Assembly (NCBI GenBank): GCA_902767125.1
Contig: CACXGJ010000163.1
Span: 1-5,953, forward strand
Reading direction: 5' to 3'
DNA length: 5,953 bases
Origin: an uncultured Ruminococcus sp.
GTDB lineage: Bacteria > Bacillota > Clostridia > Oscillospirales > Acutalibacteraceae
Part shown: piece after piece, positions 1 through 5,476 of the stretch
How the letters are laid out: each line of letters begins with the position of its first letter
How positions within the stretch are numbered: the stretch's first letter is position 1
Translations under genes and position numbers: made by a program
The notes under the pieces: generated by a model
The model's input: only the letters and a program-made list of their open reading frames with translations
Told to the model about the DNA's origin: nothing
The model's database searches: none

Positions 1-1
1 A

Positions 2-2332
2 CTGACACAGGATAAAACAGCTATAGTTGAGCGTGAAGGATATGACTGGGAGGAACACGCAAGACAGGCATTTTTTGCAGGTGCAAGGGCTTTGGCAGTC
101 ATTGACAGCGGTGGTTTTCAGGATAATGCATATAATAATATAAGCACTATTGAAAAAGAATATATCCCGATCATATTTTTGGATGACCGCTATACAGGAT
201 ATTTTGAAGAAAATCCCGAAGGAGTGCTTGATATAGGTGAGGAGGCTGTCCTTATCGACAGTGATAATGGGAATACCATGTCTGTCTACTCATCATGGGG
301 GATAACTGATGATCTGAAATTAAAGCCTGAAATAACAACTGTCGGAGAGAATGTCCTTTCGGCAGAGTCTGAAGGTGAATACAAATATATGTCAGGAACA
401 TCCGTTTCGGCAGCTCTCGTATCGGGTGCTTATGCAGTTGTGAGACAGTATCTTTCAGAGTTTGAATGGTTTGTTGATATGTCTCCCGAAGAACAGTCCG
501 AAACGATAGTATCGGTCATAATGAGCAATGCCGAGCCTGTCAAGGAATACTCCTATGAGGATGATGAGCTTTTATATATATCTCCAAGAAAACAGGGGGC
601 AGGCAGAGTTGATATTGAAAGTGTGACAGTTTCGGGAGCATACCTTGAAGTGACCGACTCATCAACACCTGCCGCAAATATCGGCGACAGCATGACGGGA
701 AAATATGGTTTTTCCTTCAAAATAAAAAATACTTCATCACAACGGCAGACCTTTTCGGCAAATTATTTTATTCAAACGGACAGACCTGAAATATCTGACG
801 ATAAAATTATCAATACTCTTGAGCCGTATTCACTCAAGAATATCGCAACGGTGCGGCTGACAAGCAACGGTGAAGAATTTGAGGAGATAACGGCAGAGCC
901 ATTCGGAGAATGTGAGATAAATGTTGAAATAGAGCTTGAACAGGCAGAGGAATTTATGAAGGCATATTTCCCGAACGGTTTTTATATAGACGGTTTCATT
1001 GTTTTGGAAAATGATGCAGGTCGTACACTGAATCTTCCGTTCATGGGATTCTTCGGAGAATGGGGAAATATCAATCCTTTTTATTCCTTTGATAAAAATA
1101 ATGCTCCATACTTTGAGGCAGCAGACTATAATGCTGTTGCAGAGCCTGTACATTTGGGCAAAAATTTATCCGTTTCAAAAAATACTGTCGGGAATTATTA
1201 TTCTGTTTCAAATCTCAAAAACGCATATATCATTCCTGATATGCGTATCATTCGTGATTGCTTTGATTTTACCGTGACAGTTTACGATAAAAACAAGAAG
1301 CTGCTTTTCAGCAAGAATTACGGTCATATAATAAAGGATAAGACCATATATGAACAGATAGCTTCGGACAGTCGTGAAATTGCCGAATTTTTTTCCAATC
1401 TCGCTGACGGGGAATATATATACACTGTTTCGGCACGGACTATGACTTCAGACGGTACTGTTTCCCAAAACACATACAGTGCAGAGCATGAGTTTTCCGT
1501 TGATTCACAAAAGCCTCAAATCGTTTCGGCAAAAACATATCAGTCGGATGAAAATATATATCTTTCCGTTACGGCAAAGGATAATGTATCTGTGGAGGGA
1601 TTTGAATTTTATACAGCCGCCTATAATAATAAAACCAAAAAATATGATTATGCCGATAAGCTCGATGATCTTATCAGCAACGGCTTCATATCACCTGATG
1701 CGTGCTTTGCGGAGGAAAATATCCAAGAGTCTGACGGTTCGGTCTCATATATTTATAATATAACCTCATTGTACAGTGAACTCACCAAGCTGCAGTTCAT
1801 GACACGTACAAGCATATCACCCTTTTCTGCACTTAAGATCGCATACAGGGCTTATGACGGGGCGTATAATTTTACGGAAATAAAAATAGCAGATGCTGTT
1901 GCATATAAGAAGGCTGTCTTTGAACTCAAGGATCAGAATAAAAAGCCTGTCAAGGATGTTGAGATATCATTGGGCAACAGAACAGCATTTTCCGATGAAA
2001 AAGGGATGGTCGTATTTGACGGTCTTCTTCCGGATGTTTATTTGGCTGAAATATTATCCGTACCCGAAAATTATTCTGTGACGGAAAAATATTTTGTGAT
2101 AAACATATCCTATGATGACAATGTACAGGAAATAAGCTTTGATTTCAGCGGAGAATATCCCGAAACTCCACAGGAAAGCAGTGAGCCATCGCTCGATGTC
2201 TCCGAGCTTCAACAAGATATGACCGACAATCAAAACAGTGAAATTGATTCGTCTTATGCAGTATTATTTGTCGGAATACTTCTTCTTGTAAGTGCAGTTT
2301 CACTTGTGGTGAGCCGTAAGCGAAGAAATTAA
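2..2332 (+). CDS. Cell-surface subtilisin-like serine protease (S8, C5a peptidase/lactocepin type), C-terminal part
   Basis: Partial gene: the frame is open to the left edge, and 776 residues are visible before TAA. The product is a secreted endopeptidase acting outside the cell on proteins or peptides; its substrate cannot be told. Residues 1-90 resemble the end of a protease-associated (PA) domain inserted in the catalytic domain (DKTAIVEREG, then AFFAGARALAVIDS). SSWGITDDLKLKPEIT at about 97-112 and MSGTSVSAALVSGA at about 130-143 form the S8 serine block, with the predicted nucleophile Ser134 (codon 401-403). QGAGRVD near 198 closes the catalytic domain. Next come an fn3_5/DUF1034-like domain (about 213-360, with FPNGFYIDGF and LPFMGFFGEWGNINPF), further Fn3-like sandwiches to about 635, and a Cna-B/carboxypeptidase-regulatory-like domain (about 638-715). 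An acidic Ser/Pro linker leads to a membrane helix (about 751-771) and the tail SRKRRN. Catalytic Asp, His and the oxyanion Asn lie upstream. A TTG at 92 is internal, because homology continues before it. Family assignment is firm; outer domain limits are approximate. Confidence 0.93.
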   Translation: MTQDKTAIVEREGYDWEEHARQAFFAGARALAVIDSGGFQDNAYNNISTIEKEYIPIIFLDDRYTGYFEENPEGVLDIGEEAVLIDSDNGNTMSVYSSWGITDDLKLKPEITTVGENVLSAESEGEYKYMSGTSVSAALVSGAYAVVRQYLSEFEWFVDMSPEEQSETIVSVIMSNAEPVKEYSYEDDELLYISPRKQGAGRVDIESVTVSGAYLEVTDSSTPAANIGDSMTGKYGFSFKIKNTSSQRQTFSANYFIQTDRPEISDDKIINTLEPYSLKNIATVRLTSNGEEFEEITAEPFGECEINVEIELEQAEEFMKAYFPNGFYIDGFIVLENDAGRTLNLPFMGFFGEWGNINPFYSFDKNNAPYFEAADYNAVAEPVHLGKNLSVSKNTVGNYYSVSNLKNAYIIPDMRIIRDCFDFTVTVYDKNKKLLFSKNYGHIIKDKTIYEQIASDSREIAEFFSNLADGEYIYTVSARTMTSDGTVSQNTYSAEHEFSVDSQKPQIVSAKTYQSDENIYLSVTAKDNVSVEGFEFYTAAYNNKTKKYDYADKLDDLISNGFISPDACFAEENIQESDGSVSYIYNITSLYSELTKLQFMTRTSISPFSALKIAYRAYDGAYNFTEIKIADAVAYKKAVFELKDQNKKPVKDVEISLGNRTAFSDEKGMVVFDGLLPDVYLAEILSVPENYSVTEKYFVINISYDDNVQEISFDFSGEYPETPQESSEPSLDVSELQQDMTDNQNSEIDSSYAVLFVGILLLVSAVSLVVSRKRRN

Positions 2333-2371
2333 AAAAACTTGTCAAAATAGCTTGTTTTTTGATAAGTTTTT
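2333..2371 (+). terminator. A/T-rich Rho-independent terminator of the protease gene
   Basis: A 15-bp stem begins right after the protease stop codon. The left arm 2333-2347 (AAAAACTTGTCAAAA) pairs with 2357-2371 (TTTTGATAAGTTTTT) with a single G-U pair, around a 9-nt loop. The arm ends in five T, followed by TATATATAAT. The stem is poor in GC, so it is a weaker terminator than the one at 5007-5041. The A-tract on the left arm means it could also work on the opposite strand, but no convergent gene is present. Its right half overlaps the next promoter. Confidence 0.6.
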
Positions 2372-2380
2372 ATATATAAT
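2352..2380 (+). promoter_or_regulatory. Sigma-70/SigA-type promoter of the DJ-1/cyclo-ligase/mltG unit
   Basis: The -35 box TTGTTT (2352-2357) is separated by exactly 17 nt from a consensus -10 box TATAAT (2375-2380). Transcription would start near 2387, giving a leader of about 40 nt before the ATG at 2429. The -35 box matches TTGACA at only its first three positions. Both the -35 box and the spacer lie inside the preceding terminator hairpin. This is a pattern-based call without transcript evidence. Confidence 0.55.
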
Positions 2381-2428
2381 TGAAACGATAATGTTTTTCA
2401 TTCAAAAAGAACGGAGGCTGTTATAAAA

Positions 2429-2974
2429 ATGATATATGTATTTTTGGCAAACGGTTTTGAGGAGATCGAGGCACTTACTCCTGTCGATATCCTCAAAAGA
2501 GGCGGTGTTCAGGTCACAACAGTAGGCGTTGGCGGAAAAGAAATAAAGGGTTCTCATAATATTACCGTTACGGCTGATATATCGGATTCGGAATTTCATC
2601 TGCTCAATGATGTTGAAGGCATAGTTCTTCCCGGAGGTATGCCCGGCACAAGAAATCTTGAAAAATGCAATAAGGTGATAAAGGCTGTCAGCTACTGCTT
2701 TGAAAGAGGTCTGCTCATCGGTGCGATATGTGCGGCTCCTTCGATACTCGGACATATGGGTATCCTTAAGGATAAAAAAGCTACAGCATTTCCCGGTTTT
2801 GAACGTGACCTGTTCGATGCAAAACTCGACAGTGAATATGTATCGTGTGACGGCAATATAATCACAGCAAGAGGAATGGGGGTATCAACTGAATTTGCCC
2901 TTGCTCTGCTGGCTTTCCTGAAAGGTCGGGAAGTGTCCGATGACGTGAAAAAGTCTATTCAGTGCAGACCATGA
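2429..2974 (+). CDS. DJ-1/PfpI-family protein (DJ-1/YajL subgroup)
   Basis: A complete 181-residue protein, the usual length for the DJ-1 subgroup of the class I glutamine-amidotransferase-like fold; it is expected in the cytoplasm. The start ATG has GGAGG 11 nt upstream. The N-terminal strand is followed by NGFEEIEALTPVDILKRGG, in which Glu14 matches the conserved acidic partner (Glu18 of human DJ-1). VLPGGMPG lies at 67-73. The nucleophile elbow GAICAAP puts the reactive cysteine at Cys101. ITARGMGVSTEFALAL (145-160) is the usual C-terminal block. The position matching human His126 is Phe121 (ATAFPGFE), so a Cys-His pair like that of human DJ-1 is absent. Proposed activities in the family (protein/nucleotide deglycase, glyoxalase III, redox chaperone) are disputed and cannot be chosen from sequence. 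It is first in a three-gene unit, and its TGA overlaps the next ATG by 4 bp. Confidence 0.93.
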   Translation: MIYVFLANGFEEIEALTPVDILKRGGVQVTTVGVGGKEIKGSHNITVTADISDSEFHLLNDVEGIVLPGGMPGTRNLEKCNKVIKAVSYCFERGLLIGAICAAPSILGHMGILKDKKATAFPGFERDLFDAKLDSEYVSCDGNIITARGMGVSTEFALALLAFLKGREVSDDVKKSIQCRP

Positions 2975-3570
2975 GAAACAGCATAAAATATACAAAGGAT
3001 GAATTGAGAAAAAAATATAAGATGCTGCGTGTAAATATGTCGGAGGACGAAAGGTCGGCGTATGACAGGAAAATTGCCGAAAATCTGACGAGCCTTTATC
3101 AGTATAAAAACGCAAGAACAATACTTACTTATATCTCAATTGGTATTGAAGTCGATACAAGGCTGTTTATAAAAAAGGCTCTTGATGACGGAAAATATGT
3201 TGCTGTACCTAAATGTACGGATGACTGCGGGCTGGATTTTTATTTTATAAATTCGACTGATGATCTTGAGACAGGCTCCTTCGGTCTTTTTGAACCAAAC
3301 ACCGACAGATGCAGAAAGGTCAAGAATTATAAGGACTGTCTGTGTATAGTACCCGGAATGTCATTTGACGTGAGCGGGTACAGGATCGGCTACGGAAAGG
3401 GATATTATGACCGCTTTTTGTCTGAATTTACGGGAGCAACAGTAGGGCTTTGCTACAGTAACTGCGTCAGGTGGAAATTGCCCAGGGGCTTTTATGACAG
3501 GTCTGTTGATATTGTTGTCACGGACAGGTATTTCAGGAAATGCAGTTCACGATATAACAACAAGGAGTGA
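2971..3570 (+). CDS. 5-formyltetrahydrofolate cyclo-ligase
   Basis: A 199-residue cytoplasmic enzyme (EC 6.3.3.2), of normal family length. It uses ATP to convert 5-formyl-THF to 5,10-methenyl-THF, returning a stored folate to one-carbon metabolism. Recognition rests on the N-terminal basic helix (KDELRKKYKMLR), IEVDT at 59-63, GSFGLFEP at 102-109 and the signature VPGMSFD...GYRIGYGKGYYDRFL at 127-150, followed by VDIVVTD at 179-185. The family's usual His-Asp near the C-terminus appears as Tyr-Asp (FYDRSVD). There are eight cysteines, many for a protein of this size. The ATG at 2971 is chosen because it overlaps the DJ-1 stop as ATGA, which is typical of translational coupling. A GTG at 2962 would add three residues and is not better supported, and no strong Shine-Dalgarno sequence precedes either start. 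Function is confident from the signature. Confidence 0.95.
   Translation: MRNSIKYTKDELRKKYKMLRVNMSEDERSAYDRKIAENLTSLYQYKNARTILTYISIGIEVDTRLFIKKALDDGKYVAVPKCTDDCGLDFYFINSTDDLETGSFGLFEPNTDRCRKVKNYKDCLCIVPGMSFDVSGYRIGYGKGYYDRFLSEFTGATVGLCYSNCVRWKLPRGFYDRSVDIVVTDRYFRKCSSRYNNKE
3562..3567 (+). promoter_or_regulatory. Ribosome binding site that decides the mltG start
   Basis: AAGGAG sits in the last codons of the cyclo-ligase gene. It is 8 nt from the TTG at 3576, a normal distance. It directly abuts and shares its last base with the alternative GTG at 3567, which would then have no usable site. This favours TTG 3576 as the MltG initiation codon. Confidence 0.65.
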
Positions 3571-3575
3571 AGGTT

Positions 3576-4994
3576 TTGAACGACGAACTTCAAAAGAAAA
3601 GACAGGAAAAAATTGCGAATTTCAAGATAAATTTCAATCAGGCTGAATCGTATGACGGCAATATAACCGAGGATATAAAAAGTTCATCAAATGTCTCGGA
3701 AAAGGATGTTGCAGTTTTCGTTGATGACTTTGAGGTGAATGACAATACTGACATATCGAGCGGTGAAGCATATTCAGGTCCCATATACACTGCCGACAGG
3801 AAAATGCGAAGAAAAAAACGCTCCCTTGCCCGAAAAAGAAGAAGATCAAAGGCAAAACACAATATCATAGTATTCAGAGTAGTATGGCTCACAATGGTGA
3901 TACTTGTTTCGATACTGCTCGGAGAATATATCATGGTCGGTGTAAATGATCTGCTTGCAGTCGGCAGAGAAGAAGATAAAAAGGTTTCGGTTACAATCCC
4001 CGGCGGTGCCGACATTGATCAGATAACCGATATACTTTATGAAAACGGTATCATAAAGAATCAGGTATTTTTCAAGATGTATGCCACCGTTACCAAAAAA
4101 ACAACAGGCTTTACCCAAGGAACCTTTGAGATCGCTACCAACAAGGACTATCAGGCACTTATAAATTATCTTCAGTCTGACATGAACAGAACCGATATCG
4201 TTACCATACGTTTCACCGAAGGCATGAATATAGTAGACTATGCAAATCTCCTTGAAAAGAATAAGGTATGCAATTCGCAGGATTTTCTTGATGTCTGCAA
4301 TTCCGGTCAGTTTGATGAGGACTATGAATTTATCAAAAACATAAAAAATTCAAAGGATCGCTATTACAAGCTCGAGGGCTATCTTTTCCCCGATACCTAT
4401 GATTTTTATGTTAATGAAGACCTTGATACCGTCGTAAGAAAATTCCTCGCAAACTACCGCAGAAAGATATATCAGACAAAGACACGTGTATCAGGCTTTG
4501 AAAAGAAGGTTACAATAGAACAGCGTGCCGAAAGCATCGGAATGACAATGGAGGATGTACTTACACTTGCATCGCTCATTCAGGCAGAGGCGGCTGATGA
4601 AAAGGATATGTATATGATATCATCCGTAATGCATAACCGTCTTTCCACTCTCGATAATGACGGTGTGAGCTGGTATGGTGAGGCAGGTCTTAATTTCCTC
4701 CAGCTTGACTCGACCTTGTTCTATCCGTATTCGACTCAAGCTGATGTGCCTGTATCAATAAGAAATACGTATGTCAGCAAATACAGCACCTATGACTATG
4801 AGGGCTTGCCCGCAGGTCCTATATGCAATCCGGGAATTGCAGCCATTGAGGCGGCAGTATCACCCAATGATACAAATTATTTCTACTTCTGTCATAAGTC
4901 TGCAACAGATGATGAGGATGCTGTGGCTTATTATGCTTCAACCATGAATGAACACATCAACAATCAGTACCTTGCAGGACTTCTCACGGAATAA
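3576..4994 (+). CDS. mltG: Endolytic murein transglycosylase MltG (YceG-like)
   Basis: A membrane-anchored lytic transglycosylase that cleaves nascent glycan strands in the extracytoplasmic space. In the family it is linked to the elongation and division machinery and to setting strand length. From the TTG start it has 472 residues. Residues 1-73 are an acidic, probably disordered cytoplasmic tail. Residues 75-95 are very basic (RKMRRKK, ARKRRRSKAK), and one membrane helix spans about 97-120. The LysM-like region (about 136-200) starts VTIPGGADIDQITDILYENG. The catalytic domain has EGYLFPDTYDFY (267-278), LASLIQAEA with predicted catalytic Glu338, HNRL at 353-356, LQLDSTLFY, and YEGLPAGPICNPGIAAIEAA (408-427). 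The commoner EKEA is QAEA here; the second Glu is kept. A GTG at 3567, overlapping the cyclo-ligase stop as GTGA, would add three residues. It is last in its operon, with a strong terminator after it. Confidence 0.95.
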   Translation: MNDELQKKRQEKIANFKINFNQAESYDGNITEDIKSSSNVSEKDVAVFVDDFEVNDNTDISSGEAYSGPIYTADRKMRRKKRSLARKRRRSKAKHNIIVFRVVWLTMVILVSILLGEYIMVGVNDLLAVGREEDKKVSVTIPGGADIDQITDILYENGIIKNQVFFKMYATVTKKTTGFTQGTFEIATNKDYQALINYLQSDMNRTDIVTIRFTEGMNIVDYANLLEKNKVCNSQDFLDVCNSGQFDEDYEFIKNIKNSKDRYYKLEGYLFPDTYDFYVNEDLDTVVRKFLANYRRKIYQTKTRVSGFEKKVTIEQRAESIGMTMEDVLTLASLIQAEAADEKDMYMISSVMHNRLSTLDNDGVSWYGEAGLNFLQLDSTLFYPYSTQADVPVSIRNTYVSKYSTYDYEGLPAGPICNPGIAAIEAAVSPNDTNYFYFCHKSATDDEDAVAYYASTMNEHINNQYLAGLLTE

Positions 4995-5004
4995 ATCTTA
5001 TATC

Positions 5005-5059
5005 ACAAGAGAGTGAAGATATTTTGTCTTCACTCTTTTTTACAGAATAATTCTCTTGT
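5005..5059. repeat. Spaced inverted repeat flanking the mltG terminator
   Basis: ACAAGAGA (5005-5012) and TCTCTTGT (5052-5059) are perfect 8-bp inverted copies. The left copy overlaps the base of the terminator stem and the right copy overlaps the ATPase promoter's upstream edge. Pairing of the two would compete with the terminator hairpin. An 8-bp match over about 55 nt of A/T-rich DNA could be chance, so a regulatory role is only a suggestion. Confidence 0.3.
5007..5041 (+). terminator. Rho-independent terminator after mltG
   Basis: The perfect 10-bp stem AGAGTGAAGA (5010-5019) / TCTTCACTCT (5027-5036) encloses a 7-nt loop. It can extend by three more pairs outward (AAG 5007-5009 with TTT 5037-5039, one being G-U). 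The right arm runs into six T (5036-5041). It starts 12 nt after the mltG stop codon and separates the DJ-1/cyclo-ligase/mltG unit from the ATPase operon. Confidence 0.88.
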
Positions 5060-5062
5060 CAC

Positions 5063-5091
5063 TTGTAAATTCCAAAAAATAAGTATATAAT
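5063..5091 (+). promoter_or_regulatory. Sigma-70/SigA-type promoter of the V/A-type ATPase operon
   Basis: TTGTAA (5063-5068), a 17-nt spacer and a consensus TATAAT (5086-5091) make a good housekeeping promoter. The predicted start near 5098 leaves a leader of only about 20 nt, almost wholly taken up by the ribosome binding site. An upstream TTGTCA at 5056-5061 is too far from the -10 box (24 nt) to pair with it. Confidence 0.65.
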
Positions 5092-5102
5092 TAAGAGCGT
5101 AC

Positions 5103-5111
5103 AAGGAGGTG
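5103..5111 (+). promoter_or_regulatory. Near-perfect Shine-Dalgarno of the first ATPase gene
   Basis: AAGGAGGTG is complementary over nine bases to the 3' end of typical 16S rRNA and lies 7 nt before the ATG at 5119. It is the strongest ribosome binding site in the window and predicts efficient translation of the small stalk subunit. Confidence 0.85.
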
Positions 5112-5118
5112 TTTTTTT

Positions 5119-5433
5119 ATGGAAGATATGATCGCCAGGATCGTGGAAATGGACAAAAAAGCCCGTGAACTCAACGAAAAAGCCCGTAAAACAAAGATAG
5201 ACTATGAACACCAGGTCGTTGCCAAGAAAGAAACGATCAAAAATGATTATCTTGAAAGAGCCAAAAAGCGTATTGCGATAAATCAGCAGACAGCCCAAAA
5301 GCGTGCGGATGAAAAGCTCGCCGTAATCACTGCCGAAAATCAGGCTGTTTCCAAAAGGCTTGAGGAACAGTATTCGCATAACGGTGATAAATGGGTAGAT
5401 GAGATAGTATCAAGAGTTATCCAAGATATATGA
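5119..5433 (+). CDS. V/A-type ATPase peripheral-stalk subunit (G/H type), small coiled-coil protein
   Basis: A 104-residue, highly charged protein with almost no hydrophobic core, predicted to be one long helix. Residues 1-85 show heptad-like spacing and many Ala, Lys, Glu and Arg (MDKKARELNEKARK, LERAKKRIAINQQTAQKRAD). The C-terminal KWVDEIVSRVIQDI resembles the end of archaeal AhaH and bacterial NtpF-type subunits. Such proteins pair with subunit E to form the stator stalks that hold the A3B3 head against rotation on the cytoplasmic side of the membrane. Length and composition fit that family, but sequence conservation is low and the call rests largely on the downstream subunit C gene. It has its own promoter and is the first gene of the operon. 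A 43-nt gap separates it from the next gene. On sequence alone it could be an unrelated coiled-coil protein. Confidence 0.72.
   Translation: MEDMIARIVEMDKKARELNEKARKTKIDYEHQVVAKKETIKNDYLERAKKRIAINQQTAQKRADEKLAVITAENQAVSKRLEEQYSHNGDKWVDEIVSRVIQDI
5156..5190 (+). repeat. Internal 21-nt-offset direct repeat encoding one duplicated heptad
   Basis: AAAAAGCCCGT occurs at 5156-5166 and again at 5177-5187, each followed by (A/G)AA. The offset is 21 nt, exactly seven codons, and gives KARELNE followed by KARKTKI. This matches a coiled coil that grew by heptad duplication, though such short lysine-rich codon repeats can arise by chance. Confidence 0.4.
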
Positions 5434-5459
5434 AAAAAATTGTATTTTATACTGACTTG

Positions 5460-5468
5460 AAAGGGGGG
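5460..5468 (+). promoter_or_regulatory. G-run Shine-Dalgarno of the subunit C gene
   Basis: AAAGGGGGG lies 8 nt before the ATG at 5477. Compared with AAGGAGG, the central A is replaced by G, so pairing to 16S rRNA would use a G-U pair. The position supports the ATG at 5477 as the start. Confidence 0.6.
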
Positions 5469-5476
5469 ATATTCGG

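Noticed and set aside
92..94. TTG as the start of the protease gene
   Set aside because: The frame is open to the left edge, and the 30 residues upstream read as PA-domain sequence continuous with what follows. No ribosome binding site precedes the TTG.
830..1153. Open frame of 107 codons on the - strand within the protease gene
   Set aside because: It is antisense to the fn3_5-like domain, with no ribosome binding site or recognisable protein features.
2381..2412. Possible small hairpin or riboswitch in the leader of the DJ-1 gene (TTTTTCATTCAAAAA)
   Set aside because: It is only five or six A-T pairs with a short loop in a leader of about 40 nt, too short and weak for any known riboswitch.
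2962..2970. GTG at 2962 as the start of the cyclo-ligase gene
   Set aside because: The ATG at 2971 gives the common ATGA coupling overlap and a better codon; the three extra residues add no family homology.
3638..4015. Open frame of 125 codons on the - strand within mltG
   Set aside because: It lies opposite the well-conserved MltG frame, has no recognisable domain and is explained by the codon bias of the + strand gene. Overlapping - frames at 3634-3855 and 3846-4118 are rejected for the same reason.
5059..5379. Hydrophobic open frame of 106 codons on the - strand opposite the stalk-subunit gene
   Set aside because: It is the antisense of a lysine/glutamate-rich coiled coil, which reads as Phe/Leu-rich residues that mimic a membrane protein. 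The + strand gene has the promoter, the ribosome binding site and the family features.
5434..5476. Possible promoter or small gene between the two ATPase genes
   Set aside because: The gap is 43 nt and holds only A/T-rich sequence and the ribosome binding site; no properly spaced -35/-10 pair or hairpin is visible.
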